Source: Thermoproteus sp.
Lineage (GTDB): Archaea; Thermoproteota; Thermoprotei; Thermoproteales; Thermoproteaceae
Length of the DNA: 64,000 nt
Direction of reading: 5' to 3'
NCBI GenBank assembly: GCA_038893495.1
Contig: JAWARJ010000001.1
Coordinates: 1-64,000, forward strand
Shown: piece by piece, positions 11,108 through 19,787 of the stretch
How the letters are laid out: every line of letters begins with the position of its first letter
Numbering within the stretch: position 1 is the stretch's first letter
Notes under the pieces: generated by a model
Databases searched by the model: none
Told to the model about the DNA's origin: nothing
Seen by the model: the letters and a program-made list of their open reading frames with translations, nothing else
Made by a program: the position numbers and the translations under genes

Positions 11108-12101
11108 CGCCCTGCTGGCCTACTTGTCGATAGTACAAGCCTCATTTGCCTCAGACGCCGTCTACCTCGCCCAGACGTTGACCCCCTCGCAGTTCTTCGA
11201 GGTCTTCCTCTGGTACTACCTCTCCCTAGCGGCGTCGAGAGTTATCTTCGGCTATGCCGCCGATTGGCTCGGCTCTGGCGTCTTGCTGAGGGCCTCGCTT
11301 GTGTTCCAACTACTCGCCAACTTGCTGACCGGCTTCGCGCACGACTGGGCGTCCGCCTCGGTTGGGCGTTTGTTAAGGGGGCTGGCCACAAACGCCATGA
11401 TTATAGGAGTGCTGGAGGGCGCCTCTCATGCCCATTTTAGGAAGCTGTACGGACTGACCGAGCTGGCCATGGCCGCCGGCTACTCCGCGGCCTACGTCGC
11501 GCCGCGGCAATACGCATACGTGGCGTATTCCGTGTCGACTCTCTTTTTTGTTTTTACGAAGCCTCCGAGCGCGGCCGCGGCGCCTAGGCTTACGATATCT
11601 AAAAGCATAGTCCCCATAGCGGTGTCTGAGTCTTTCCTCAACGCGGGGCTTGCGCTCACAGTGCCCATAGCCTTAAAGCTTTCAGTGGGGGACCTCCTCA
11701 TGCCCGGCGTCTTGGCTCTAGCCGTGCTGACTAGAGCCGTTGTTCAGCTCGCCTCGCAGAGGGCGCTCGGCGCCGCAGAAGTTGCCGTAATTAGGACGGC
11801 CGAGGCGGCGATGTTGTACTCGATGTCCTACCTCCACGACTACGCCGCCGCGGTTTTGTACCTCGCCGTAAATGCCTTCGCCGGGTACTACAGGCCGTCG
11901 GTGGGCTTGCTCATACGCAAGGCGGCCCACAGGGCGGGGGACTTGGGCTTCCACTACTTCCTCAGAGACGTGGGCTCGCTCACAGGCTCCCTGCTGGGGA
12001 TTTGGCTCGGCGCGGACGTATTTAAAGGCATCGCCCTCTGCTACCTCTCCTCTGCGGCAGTACTTGCGTTTCTCGTCAAGAGCCCACCCGCACGCACTTA
12101 A
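11076..12101 (+). CDS. MFS-like membrane transporter
   Basis: A polytopic membrane protein of 341 residues with about ten hydrophobic segments. After the second helix comes a short motif RVIFGYAADWLGSG that resembles the loop 2-3 motif of the major facilitator superfamily (G-x-x-x-D-R/W). I take ATG 11076, which overlaps the end of the Nudix gene; the frame is open further upstream, but there it encodes no hydrophobic sequence. At 341 residues it is shorter than the usual 400 of 12-helix MFS proteins. The substrate is unknown. Confidence 0.7.
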   Translation: MGRSSAGFSYNALLAYLSIVQASFASDAVYLAQTLTPSQFFEVFLWYYLSLAASRVIFGYAADWLGSGVLLRASLVFQLLANLLTGFAHDWASASVGRLLRGLATNAMIIGVLEGASHAHFRKLYGLTELAMAAGYSAAYVAPRQYAYVAYSVSTLFFVFTKPPSAAAAPRLTISKSIVPIAVSESFLNAGLALTVPIALKLSVGDLLMPGVLALAVLTRAVVQLASQRALGAAEVAVIRTAEAAMLYSMSYLHDYAAAVLYLAVNAFAGYYRPSVGLLIRKAAHRAGDLGFHYFLRDVGSLTGSLLGIWLGADVFKGIALCYLSSAAVLAFLVKSPPART

Positions 12102-12109
12102 ACGCTCCC

Positions 12110-12335
12110 TCCGAGCCCCACGCCGCGAGGGCGGCTATAGTAGCTTGCGCCTCGGCCAGCCAAATAGCGGCATCCGCCCCACAGCCCTATGCCTAACTTT
12201 TCACACCTCGGCGACCCACCGGCGCGTCCCGCCGCCAAAAGGACCTCCCACACGAAGTCCCCTCTGCGCATCGGCGTAGACGTAGATGTCGGCGCCGATC
12301 CCATCTAAAATAAATTCACGCTGGCGGCATCGCCC
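12110..12335 (-). pseudogene. Decayed coding remnant on the minus strand
   Basis: Two protein-like blocks lie in different minus-strand frames. One reads ILDGIGADIYVYADAQRGL and runs to a stop near 12207. The other reads ADAAIWLAEAQATIAALAAW and ends towards the convergent MFS-like gene. Neither has a start codon of its own. They look like one gene broken by a frameshift. No family was recognised. Confidence 0.35.
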
Positions 12336-12403
12336 TTATGCCTATTAACAAATACTAAGGCAGTTGCTAGAAGAAGATATATATCTCTTCGGACTAGTTC
12401 TAG

Positions 12404-12681
12404 AAGCAGACTCAAAATTTATCTGAAGAGGCCAAGAAGATTATATGTAGCGAATTGCGAGACGGCATTGTAACTGTCGTGGTTTTACTAGTTGGATTTT
12501 TAGTCTATATGTATGGTCAGATTCGAAGCTTCTTGTTTCTAATTGGCCGTTGGCTTTGGTCGTCTTTGTGGTATTGGGGGCTATCCCTATTATGGCTCTA
12601 AGTTATAAGCTTGGGAGGGAGTTGGCGGCTGAGTACGCTCCCGTGGAGAGGGCTCGTGCTGTGGCCTCTGGATTAGAGTAG
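12404..12681 (+). pseudogene. Broken gene for a small two-helix membrane protein
   Basis: A TATA-like gatatatatc at 12375-12384 would put a leaderless start at 12404, where the codon is AAG rather than ATG. The frame from there encodes EEAKKIICSELRDG and a transmembrane segment (VTVVVLLVGFLVYMYG). After a frame change near 12515-12530 a second hydrophobic segment (LALVVFVVLGAIPIMAL) and a charged tail follow, ending at TAG 12679-12681. Both segments look conserved in kind, which suggests a recent loss. The stop overlaps the GTG of the next gene. Confidence 0.45.
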
Positions 12682-13266
12682 TGGGAGGTAGGGTGTGTTT
12701 TTCCGGAGCCCGCCCGCGTGGTGTGGCGTTATTACCGTACTATGTTACGGGGCGTAGGCTTGTGGAGTCTGTCTACGAGGCCGAGGGCGGCGTTGTGGAC
12801 TGCGTAGAGCCGAGCGGTTGGTATCTCGCCGTGAGGGGCCTTATTGTGGAGGATGTCTGGCCGGTGTACTACGTGGGTGGGGGTGCCGGTGCTGGTGACC
12901 GGCGTGCCTAAGGCCGCGGCCGATTTCGGAGATAAGAGAGTAGAACACGAGGGTTGCCTCTGGAGGGTGCCGGAGGGCTGTAGGGCGTGGGGCTCCATGG
13001 GGATTCAGCTCGGCGCCATGCCCTGTAGGGAGGAGCTGAGGCCCGCCGTCTACGTAGGCGCAGACCACGTGTTAAAAGTGGCGAGGCTAAAGCCCTACTC
13101 TAGAGCGCTGTTTGACGGCTTGGGGCTTTCAAAAATCGTACTACAATGCGGCCTCGAGAGGGAGGAGGCCCTCGTAAGGCCGGAGAAATGCGTGGAGTTG
13201 CCTAAGGCTTGGATGTACGTGAAGGGCGAAGAGACAAGGCCGCCGCAGGAAGCTACGTGCGGCTGA
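12681..13266 (+). pseudogene. Frameshifted gene of unknown function
   Basis: A frame from GTG 12681 runs to VWPVYYVGGG and then loses sense. The continuation is in the frame that reads WVGVPVLVTGVPKAAADFG and ends at 13266. The break lies at the G-rich gtgggtgggggtg around 12873-12885. Joined, it gives about 195 residues with seven or more cysteines and no signal peptide. The region to 13540 still has protein-like pieces in other frames, so the gene may once have been longer. No family was recognised. Confidence 0.45.
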
Positions 13267-13517
13267 AAACGCCGTCGTGGCGACGACCGGCCCGCGGAGT
13301 CGTGTCTGGGCCTGCGTCGAGGCGGCTTCCCCAAGCCGGGGGCGCCCAGCGGAGGGACATACGACTTAGTGGGGGCCGTTGGGAATACGTCGAGGGGCTG
13401 GCGGGGTCGGAGGAGTTTTCAGCTATTTCGCGAAAAACGAGGTGAAGGCCATCCCAAAGGAGGTGGTGGGGCTTTCCCCCTTTATGCAGGAAAGGCTGTC
13501 CGCTGGAGACGTAATGA
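13267..13517 (+). other. Degenerate stretch between genes
   Basis: Short protein-like pieces occur in different plus-strand frames, for example RWEYVEGLAGSEEF and NEVKAIPKEVVGLSPFMQE. They may be the tail of the broken gene before it. Nothing intact is seen. Confidence 0.35.
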
Positions 13518-13529
13518 AAATTTTTATGC
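13518..13529 (+). promoter_or_regulatory. TATA box of the 520-residue surface protein
   Basis: aaatttttatgc, centred 24 bases before ATG 13548. Confidence 0.5.
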
Positions 13530-13547
13530 ATACCAAGAGCCGTAAAT

Positions 13548-15110
13548 ATGTCGTCGGGAGGGGCTGGGCGGCGTCGGGCGTTTCGGACAGTGCTGTTTGC
13601 GCTGTTGGCCGCGGCGGCCATCCTCCTAATTGCGTACCAGACGCCCAACCCCGGCGTCACCATAAAGTTCGAGCTGTATGAAGACGGCGTGGGGGAGACG
13701 GACCTCTTGGCGAGGCCCGACGTGGCGGCTGTGGCGTTTGTGAGGGCAATCACGCCGGACGGCGAGGTGCCTGTATATATGGTAAGCACGAATGGAGTTG
13801 TCCACATACCGGCCTCGGCGCTGGCAGGCGCGGCTAAGAACTGGACAGATCTGCTGAGGGCTAGAGGGCACGACCCGGCGGATTTCTTCACGGCGCTGAT
13901 CGTAAGTCTAGTCGTCGTCAATAGGACCAACGGTGAGTTGTTGTGGCACGTCGTGTATTTCCTCGACTACCCGCCCGCCAAAATCGCGCGGGGAGACACG
14001 GAGCTCATCTACACACTTCATGTTGTTAAAAGCAGGGGCGAGAAGAGAGGATACGTGGCGAGAGTAGACCGGGAGGAGAAGAGGCCGCTCATCCCCGGAG
14101 CGGGCGGGGCGTTGCACGCCGCCTTCGGGCCTCCCTACGGCGAGCCGCCTAAGGAGGTATGGTGCGAATACATCCCCTCGGCCACATCGTTCTGTTGGTA
14201 CAGAAAGGCGTGGGTGGGTGTGGACAACTTGACGGAGGTGTTCCCAAGCTCCTACTTCTCTACATTCGACGGCAAGCTGTACGTGAAGACGCCGATGTTG
14301 ATGGCCGTCAATAACTTCACCTACAGCGGAACAGTCGACTTCGGCATAATGATTATACCAGCTACGTCGCGGCTCGCCGTAGGCGCCGCCGTCGCCGCGC
14401 CGGGCGAGCACGGCCCCTCTATTAGTCTAGCGGGGTGGAGTTGGGGAGGACAACGATATTACTTATCTGATGTGCTGGCTCTCGGCCCCACTACATCAGG
14501 CTGGATTTGGATATGGGGAAGGCCCGTCTTTACGTCGTACGACGTATGGTACTACACAGGCACCCACTCCTACTATGAAGGCGAGGAGGACTACTTCTAC
14601 ATAGCCGACATATATGTGAGCGGGACCACAGTGGTGTCGGGCCTCTCGTTCGGCCTCCCTCAAGAAATTATTAACTTCTTCTACGGTGGGATAAATAAAC
14701 AGCAACTGGTTATACCCGACATGGCCTTGGCCGACGGCAAGCTAGACCCCGGAGAGACATTTCAGCTCGGCCAGATCTTCCCCTATTTTGATAAGTGTGG
14801 CGCCGATTTTGAGGTAGGAGTCCCAATAGGCGCGGTGGCGGCGGCCGTATTGGCGAGGTCGCCTATACGGTTGGCGTTGTCGAAAGACGCCATCCCTGGC
14901 GTAGAGGTCTCGCTGTCAGTGCAAGGCGCCAATATCTACGTCTTTGGTAGTATACATAACTACGGAGACCATCCCGGCATTCCGACAGACCACGACGTGC
15001 CGGAGTTCATATATGTCGCTGTCGGCAAATATAGTTATACGGCTAGAGACATATGGGGCAATACGTGTTTGTATCAAGTGCCCGCGGGGCTGTACGTAGA
15101 GTCCAGATAG
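13548..15110 (+). CDS. Large membrane-anchored extracytoplasmic protein, unknown function
   Basis: A protein of 520 residues. An N-terminal positive patch (GAGRRRAFR) and one hydrophobic segment (about residues 14-30, ending LLIAYQTP) give an uncleaved anchor or signal peptide. The rest is outside, rich in aromatic residues and beta structure, with sequons (NWT, NRT, NLT, NFT) and a few cysteines. The middle (about 290-380) is rich in Trp and Tyr (GWIWIWG, YDVWYYTGTHSYYEGEEDYFY). It is a single gene with its own TATA box. It may be a surface or adhesion protein; no family was recognised. Unlike its neighbours it has no frame break. Confidence 0.75.
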   Translation: MSSGGAGRRRAFRTVLFALLAAAAILLIAYQTPNPGVTIKFELYEDGVGETDLLARPDVAAVAFVRAITPDGEVPVYMVSTNGVVHIPASALAGAAKNWTDLLRARGHDPADFFTALIVSLVVVNRTNGELLWHVVYFLDYPPAKIARGDTELIYTLHVVKSRGEKRGYVARVDREEKRPLIPGAGGALHAAFGPPYGEPPKEVWCEYIPSATSFCWYRKAWVGVDNLTEVFPSSYFSTFDGKLYVKTPMLMAVNNFTYSGTVDFGIMIIPATSRLAVGAAVAAPGEHGPSISLAGWSWGGQRYYLSDVLALGPTTSGWIWIWGRPVFTSYDVWYYTGTHSYYEGEEDYFYIADIYVSGTTVVSGLSFGLPQEIINFFYGGINKQQLVIPDMALADGKLDPGETFQLGQIFPYFDKCGADFEVGVPIGAVAAAVLARSPIRLALSKDAIPGVEVSLSVQGANIYVFGSIHNYGDHPGIPTDHDVPEFIYVAVGKYSYTARDIWGNTCLYQVPAGLYVESR

Positions 15111-16099
15111 CTCTAACCCCACCGCTTTTTAAAGTGTGGTTGCCTTATAGGAGCCCGCCTCGTCGTCTAAGTCGTCGCCCCCACAGGTCCGCACAGATGG
15201 GGCGGGGTCCTTACGGTGCGTTGCCCTACACGACGATGGGACATCGGCGAGCCTCTGCAATTCGGCGCGTTAAAACGTTTGGCATAATCCTTTTTGGTCA
15301 CGCGGCTAGGGGTACGCAGAAGGCGCGCACGCCGACCCGCCATTGCGGCTCGACCACCCAATCGGCGCTGTACCGACCTCCCGCGCGGCCTAGAGCCTGG
15401 ACTGGAGACAGCCGGCGGCCCTCGCCGCCTCGTCACGGGCCTAACATCTGTATCATTAAGCCCCCGGCGCCTCGTTGACCTGCACATCCCTGAAGGGCCT
15501 ATCGCTACTGTGTACAGAGCCGCCCTCGCGGCTAACGAGGGGGCCCCGCCGCCTAGACGCCCAGCGCCGGCCTAGGTCTTCCAACATGTTCGCACGGCTA
15601 CCACGCCGGATTGCCCATAGAGGAGCCCGTCTGGGCGTTTCCCTTTGGCCGGCGCCCAGCCTCTGCGATGGAGGTCAGAGACCCCAAGGCGGTGACCTGA
15701 GCACATGGGCTCCACTAGGCAGGTTTAAAGCGGGCTAGAGGGCAAGAGGGCTGGCCGATTTGCCTGACGTGCGCCTCGTTGCCACAGGGCTGGTCGAGGA
15801 GGGAGACGCCTCAGGCTGGCGCCGCGTCTCGCTCGACCGATAGGGTCTCTACTCCGAGCCTTTTTGCGGCTTGACGTAAGTCTGGTTGCCTCAGCTCACG
15901 CCTCGGCGCAGTTGTCACTGAGGCGCACCGACGCCGTCGACTGCGCAACCTTACACCAGCACGCCTAGCAGACCGCCGTGCGCAAGCCGTCTGGAGGATG
16001 CGTCCCTCCGCGGTCGTGGAGGGGCGCCGAGGCCTATGTGCCGTGACGACTATCGGCGTTCTGTTGCTTGGCGGACTGGCCGTGTAGGTCGACGAGGGC
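15111..16099 (+). other. About 1 kb without an intact gene
   Basis: Open frames here lack starts and resemble nothing. Two pieces look like decayed coding sequence: FGIILFGHAARG at 15278-15313, which resembles the LFG-S-x-ARG motif of minimal nucleotidyltransferases, and LPDVRLVATGLVEEGDASG at about 15760-15816, which ends in a stop at 15842. A TATA-like tttttaaag lies at 15125. No tRNA, repeat array or insertion element is seen. Confidence 0.4.
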
Positions 16100-16564
16100 C
16101 TACGCGGCTAGAAAGCCTTTTAGTCTCTCTACTAGCTTCAAGACGGCGTCGCGGTGTAGCTCAAATTCTTTTGCCTTCATGAAGTTGTGGTAGAAGTTGG
16201 CGTGTAGGCCCTCCGCCATTCTGAACCACATGACTAACTCCTTGTCTCCTGTCTCTTCGTACAGCTGGCCTATCAGCTCGGCGTAGTCTCTATGGCTGTA
16301 GTGGGGAGCGCCGCGGATTTCCGCTATGGCGTTTAACAGAGCCGTGACCGCCCCCCAGTACTTCTCGCCGGCTTGCGGCAAGTCGCCCTTTGAGTACAGC
16401 TCCTCCGCATCCGCCAGATACTTCTCGTAGAGCCTTAGGTAGAGCTCGACCCTCCGCGGGGGGTCTAGGCTCTGCGCCAACAGGTCCGCGAGGAAGAGCT
16501 CCAAGTCCCTTCCCCCAGCCGCCTTCCTCAAAAACTCGGCCAACACGGGGGACAAAGTAACCAC
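16100..16564 (-). CDS. PaREP1-type HEPN-like protein
   Basis: About 154 residues when started at GTG 16564, which has a TATA box (gctttataact) 23 bases upstream; an upstream GTG at 16615 would add 17 residues but would contain that promoter. The sequence has the PaREP1 pattern: a helical N terminus, then an E-L-Y-L-x-x-Y-x-K-Y-L-x-x-A-E-x-L-Y block, a G-D-x-x-Q-A-G-E-K-Y-W-G-A segment at about 75-87, and a helical tail with GLHANFYHNFM. The family is expanded in Thermoproteales and related to HEPN domains; its biochemical role is not established. Confidence 0.8.
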   Translation of the reverse strand: MVTLSPVLAEFLRKAAGGRDLELFLADLLAQSLDPPRRVELYLRLYEKYLADAEELYSKGDLPQAGEKYWGAVTALLNAIAEIRGAPHYSHRDYAELIGQLYEETGDKELVMWFRMAEGLHANFYHNFMKAKEFELHRDAVLKLVERLKGFLAA

Positions 16565-16581
16565 GTCATCTACCCCATCGA

Positions 16582-16592
16582 AGTTATAAAGC
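16582..16592 (-). promoter_or_regulatory. TATA box of the PaREP1-type gene
   Basis: Minus-strand gctttataact, centred 23 bases before GTG 16564. Confidence 0.55.
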
Positions 16593-16759
16593 TTGACGCC
16601 TTCACGTACTCCCACATACCTCTTTTAGCCTCCTCTTCCAATAGCGCGGGACCTCGACGTCTCTGCCCCAACTCGCCGTGTTGGAACTCATTGGCGTGAG
16701 CCCCGCCGCAAGTCTCCAGCAGTGGCGCTCTTGCGGCCTCGTGCGAGGGCCTAACGAAG

Positions 16760-16770
16760 CTTTTAAACTT
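16760..16770 (+). promoter_or_regulatory. TATA box of the HEPN/nucleotidyltransferase pair
   Basis: cttttaaactt, centred about 23 bases before GTG 16788. Confidence 0.55.
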
Positions 16771-16787
16771 TCGCGGCAGACTTGGGC

Positions 16788-17200
16788 GTGGATGTAGACG
16801 AATATAGGAGGTGGCTAGACATGGCTGAGAGGACTGTGAAGCCGGCGGTCAGAGACGCCGAGGGCGGGGACTACAACTGGGCGTGTTTTAAGGCCCACCA
16901 GGCGGCGGAGTTCGCCCTAAAGGCCTTGTTGTACGGGATCGGGAGGCCCGTCAGAGGCCATTCGGCGACCCGGCTTCTTAGAGAAATCTCTGCCTTCGCG
17001 GAGGTGGGGAAGAGCTCTTCGAGCTCGCCGCCCTTTTGGACAGGTTCTACGTGCCTACGCGCTATGTGGACGCTTGGAGCGAGGGAGTCCCCTACGAGTA
17101 CTTCACGAGGAGGGACGCCGAGTCCGCGTTGAAGGCGGCCGAAAAAATTTTAGAGTTCGTGAAAGAGACGTGGCGGCGTTTGAGTAGAGGAAGAGGCTGA
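16788..17200 (+). pseudogene. HEPN-domain protein with a one-base frameshift
   Basis: From leaderless GTG 16788 the frame encodes a HEPN domain: YRRWLDMAERTVKPAVRDAE, then YNWACFKAHQAAEFALKALLY and GHSATRLLREI. At the G4 run 17006-17009 the sense moves to another frame, which continues ELFELAALLDRFYVPTRY, YEYFTRRDAESALKAAEKIL and stops at 17198-17200. One extra G would restore about 138 residues. HEPN proteins pair with minimal nucleotidyltransferases as toxin and antitoxin or related defence modules, and that partner gene follows. The break may be decay or a sequencing artefact. Confidence 0.65.
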
Positions 17201-17525
17201 GGGAGGAGGCCTTGAGGAAGGCGCGGGACTTCGCGGATAGGGTGGGAGGCGCTGTGTTTTTGGTGGGCTCCTACGCGAGGGGGACTTCTCGGAGGACAGC
17301 GACGTGGACCTCTTGGTGGTGGGCCGCCTCGCCGAGCCGCCCCACCGTGGGCTTCTAGGCGTGTGGGAGCCCGGCGTCGAGGTGTTGGCCCTTATGGTCG
17401 AGGAGGCCCTGAAGGCCGTGGAGAGGTGCTACCCGTTGGCGCGGGACGTCGCCTTGGGGATGGTGTTGCGGGATGACTTAAAGATCGCCGATAGGCTGGT
17501 GGAACTAGCCAAGAGGTGTTTATGA
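17170..17525 (+). pseudogene. Minimal nucleotidyltransferase (MNT) with a frameshift and an early stop
   Basis: The MNT core is visible: a helix (REEALRKARDFADRVG), the strand VFLVGSYARG, then in a shifted frame DFSEDSDVDLLVV with the paired aspartates of the metal site. The shift is at the G5 run 17279-17283; one extra G would restore the usual GSYARGDFSEDSDVDLL. Upstream, a GTG at 17170 is followed in frame by TAG at 17185, and the first later start is TTG 17212. The protein would then be about 105-118 residues. It overlaps the HEPN gene. In such pairs the MNT protein usually modifies or neutralises the HEPN partner. Confidence 0.6.
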
Positions 17526-17641
17526 CGGCCTTATGGCGTAAGCGCTCTCTCGGCGGCGTGATCTGCCCTATTTCCAGCAAAAACGGCGCCGTTTGTCTGC
17601 CGAAACGGATTGAGTTGCTAGGGATTCGGCAAGGGCGATTG

Positions 17642-17653
17642 GGTTTATTTTTA
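17642..17653 (+). promoter_or_regulatory. TATA box of the CLC gene
   Basis: gtttatttttaa, centred about 24 bases before ATG 17670. Confidence 0.55.
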
Positions 17654-17669
17654 ATGCAGTATTTCAGCT

Positions 17670-19004
17670 ATGAATTACGCCATTAAGTGGCTCCTTTACG
17701 GCGTCATTATTGGCGTAGTCGCGGGGCTTTCAGCGCTTTTGTTTCACTTCACCGTGTCGCTCATAGCCGACGTCTTCGCGTCGATCACAGGCTTCTCGCC
17801 GACGAGCCCCAACGTCCACGGCGTCAGGTACTGGTTGACGCCGATCGCGGTGGCCGCAGGGGCCTTCGCGTCGGGCCTCTTGGTCTATACGTTCGTGGGA
17901 AGTTCTGAGGAGTTGGGCATAAACGCGATGATAGAGGCGTACCATAAGCGTCGAGGCGAGGTGGGCGTTAAAGTGCCCATATTGGGCTGGTTGGCCTCGG
18001 CGCTAACTATAGGATTCGGCGGCTCGGTAGGTAGCGAGGCGCCTATGGCTACGCTATCCGGCGGCCTCACATCGTTGCTAATGTCCAAGCTGGGCGCCGA
18101 TGATGCCGATAGGAGGACGGCGTTCGCGGCGGCCTTAGGCGTCGGCATAGGCGCGATACTGAAGGCGCCGGTCGGCGGCGCCATACTCTCCGCGGAGATC
18201 CTCTATAGGCGCGACGTGGAGTGGGCCGTCCTATACCCGTCGTTGGTCGCCTCGTCGATAGCCTATGTAATCTACTCTTCGGTCACGGGGTTCGGGCCTC
18301 TGCTCGGCAATTACAACGCGGCCGTGAGCGTTTACGAGCAACCGCTCTTCATCGCCGTCGGCGCCGTCGATGGGCTCATGGCGAGGCTCTACGTATACTC
18401 ACTACATAAATCCCACGAATGGTTTAAGGCGTTGAGGATCAATAATTACGCCAAACCGCTCGTCGGAGGGCTGGTCGTCGGGTCGATGGGCCTTATAGCC
18501 CCTGAGGTTCTAGGCGAGGGGCTGAGTTGGGCGAAGGTAGCCCTTTCGGGCCGTCTAGACGGCTTCGTGGTGTTGGGCTTGCCGGCCGCTGGCGCGGTCC
18601 TGGCCGTATTGCTTGTGCTACTGCCCTTCCTGAAGGTCGTCGCCACGGCGCTCACCGTAAACTCGGGGGCGGCCGGCGGTATTTTTGTGCCCGGCCTAGC
18701 GGTCGGCGCGTTCCTTGGGCTCGACATGGGCCTATTGTTCCGCCTAGCGTTCCCCGGAGTCGTGGGCGACGTAGTTCCGTTCGTCGTGGCCAGCATGCTC
18801 GCTATGTTCGGAGTCGCGTCTAGGGCCCCGCTGGCCGTCACCGCGATGGTCCTCGAGATGACGAACGACTACCGTGCAGTTATAGGCGCGTTGTTGGCTC
18901 TGGCCGTCGCCTACGTGGTGATCGGCGACGAGACGGTATTCCCGGCCCAACCGGCGAGTAAGCTAGCTGAAACGCCGAAGGCCTTACCTACAGAGCTCTT
19001 TTAG
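17670..19004 (+). CDS. CLC-type chloride channel or Cl-/H+ antiporter
   Basis: A 444-residue membrane protein of the CLC family with the expected order of signatures: GSVGSEAP (about residue 116, with the gating glutamate of the G-x-E-x-P element), GIGAILKAPVGGAILSAEIL near 155 and GGIFVPGLAVGAFLG near 333. No cytoplasmic CBS domains are attached. Two separate CBS-domain genes lie convergently just downstream, and the nearer one overlaps this gene by 21 bases. Both channels and proton-coupled exchangers occur in the family. The second (internal proton) glutamate of the exchangers was not assigned. Confidence 0.93.
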   Translation: MNYAIKWLLYGVIIGVVAGLSALLFHFTVSLIADVFASITGFSPTSPNVHGVRYWLTPIAVAAGAFASGLLVYTFVGSSEELGINAMIEAYHKRRGEVGVKVPILGWLASALTIGFGGSVGSEAPMATLSGGLTSLLMSKLGADDADRRTAFAAALGVGIGAILKAPVGGAILSAEILYRRDVEWAVLYPSLVASSIAYVIYSSVTGFGPLLGNYNAAVSVYEQPLFIAVGAVDGLMARLYVYSLHKSHEWFKALRINNYAKPLVGGLVVGSMGLIAPEVLGEGLSWAKVALSGRLDGFVVLGLPAAGAVLAVLLVLLPFLKVVATALTVNSGAAGGIFVPGLAVGAFLGLDMGLLFRLAFPGVVGDVVPFVVASMLAMFGVASRAPLAVTAMVLEMTNDYRAVIGALLALAVAYVVIGDETVFPAQPASKLAETPKALPTELF

Positions 19005-19373
19005 CCTCTGCGGATTTACTATGTCCCTTATGGATATAACTCCGACCATCCGCCCGCCGTCCATAACGACTAAGTGCCTTATGTTGTACATCCACATGAG
19101 CTCCGCGGCCCTCGTCAGCGGCTCGTTAGCGTCTATGGTTATAAGGCTTGTCGACATGAAGGCCTCGACGGGCGTCGATAGGGGCAGTCTGGCGCTTATA
19201 GCCCTCACTATGTCGCGCTCCGACAGTACGGCCACTGGCACGTCTGGCTTCTCTCTGTCGACTACCACCAACGCGCCGACTCCATGCCTCGTCAGCGCAT
19301 CCGCCGCGTCGAGTAGTGTGGCGTCGCGCGGTATCGTTATGGGGGGCCTCCTTATTAGATCCCGCACCTTCAT
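18984..19373 (-). CDS. CBS-domain protein
   Basis: This 129-residue protein consists of two CBS motifs, one in each half: MKVRDLIRRPPITIPRDAT with VAVLSERDIVRAI, and ITIDANEPLTRAAELM with MVGVISIRDIVN. Paired CBS motifs bind AMP, ATP, S-adenosylmethionine or similar ligands and act as energy sensors. I choose ATG 19373 because it overlaps the TGA of the upstream CBS gene as ATGA. A longer frame to 19394 lies within that gene. Its 3' end runs into the CLC gene from the opposite side. Confidence 0.88.
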   Translation of the reverse strand: MKVRDLIRRPPITIPRDATLLDAADALTRHGVGALVVVDREKPDVPVAVLSERDIVRAISARLPLSTPVEAFMSTSLITIDANEPLTRAAELMWMYNIRHLVVMDGGRMVGVISIRDIVNPQRLKELCR

Positions 19374-19786
19374 TCCTCCGGCGGCGGCCACCATACCCTA
19401 TCTCCGAGGGACCTCAAGGCTCTGTCCTCCAGAAGGTCTCTAATCGAGATTACCCCCACGGCCCTCCCCTTCTCGTCTACTACTATCAGGTGCCTAACCC
19501 TCCTTTCTCTCATCTTCCTCAAGGCCTCGTATATATCGTCGTTGCGGGAGGCCGTTAGCAAATTGCCGCTTGTGCCGACCTCAAGCGCCTTGGCGCCCAA
19601 CGCCCCTCTGGCGGCGGCCCTAACTATATCGCGCTCAGTGATTATGCCCAACGGCCTCCCCTCCTCGTCCACTATGACCACAGAGCCTATATTCCTCTCG
19701 GCCATGAGCTCCGCCGCTTGTTGCGCCGTGGCGTCTCTGCCTAGCGTCACGGGGGGACCCTTTATGTAATCGCCGACGTGCGACAT
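19370..19786 (-). CDS. CBS-domain protein
   Basis: This 138-residue protein has two CBS motifs (GPPVTLGRDATAQQAAELM with IITERDIVRAA, and LLTASRNDDIYEALRKM with AVGVISIRDLLED). The start at ATG 19786 lies one base after the TGA of the PEP carboxylase gene. It sits in one operon, ppcA then this gene then a second CBS gene, so an adenylate-sensing role towards carbon fixation or the nearby CLC protein is possible. That is inference; stand-alone CBS proteins have many partners. Confidence 0.88.
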   Translation of the reverse strand: MSHVGDYIKGPPVTLGRDATAQQAAELMAERNIGSVVIVDEEGRPLGIITERDIVRAAARGALGAKALEVGTSGNLLTASRNDDIYEALRKMRERRVRHLIVVDEKGRAVGVISIRDLLEDRALRSLGDRVWWPPPEE

Positions 19787-19787
19787 G

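Noticed and set aside
15111-16099. CRISPR array or repeat cluster in the gene-poor kilobase
   Set aside because: No regularly spaced repeats found by eye here or elsewhere in the window.
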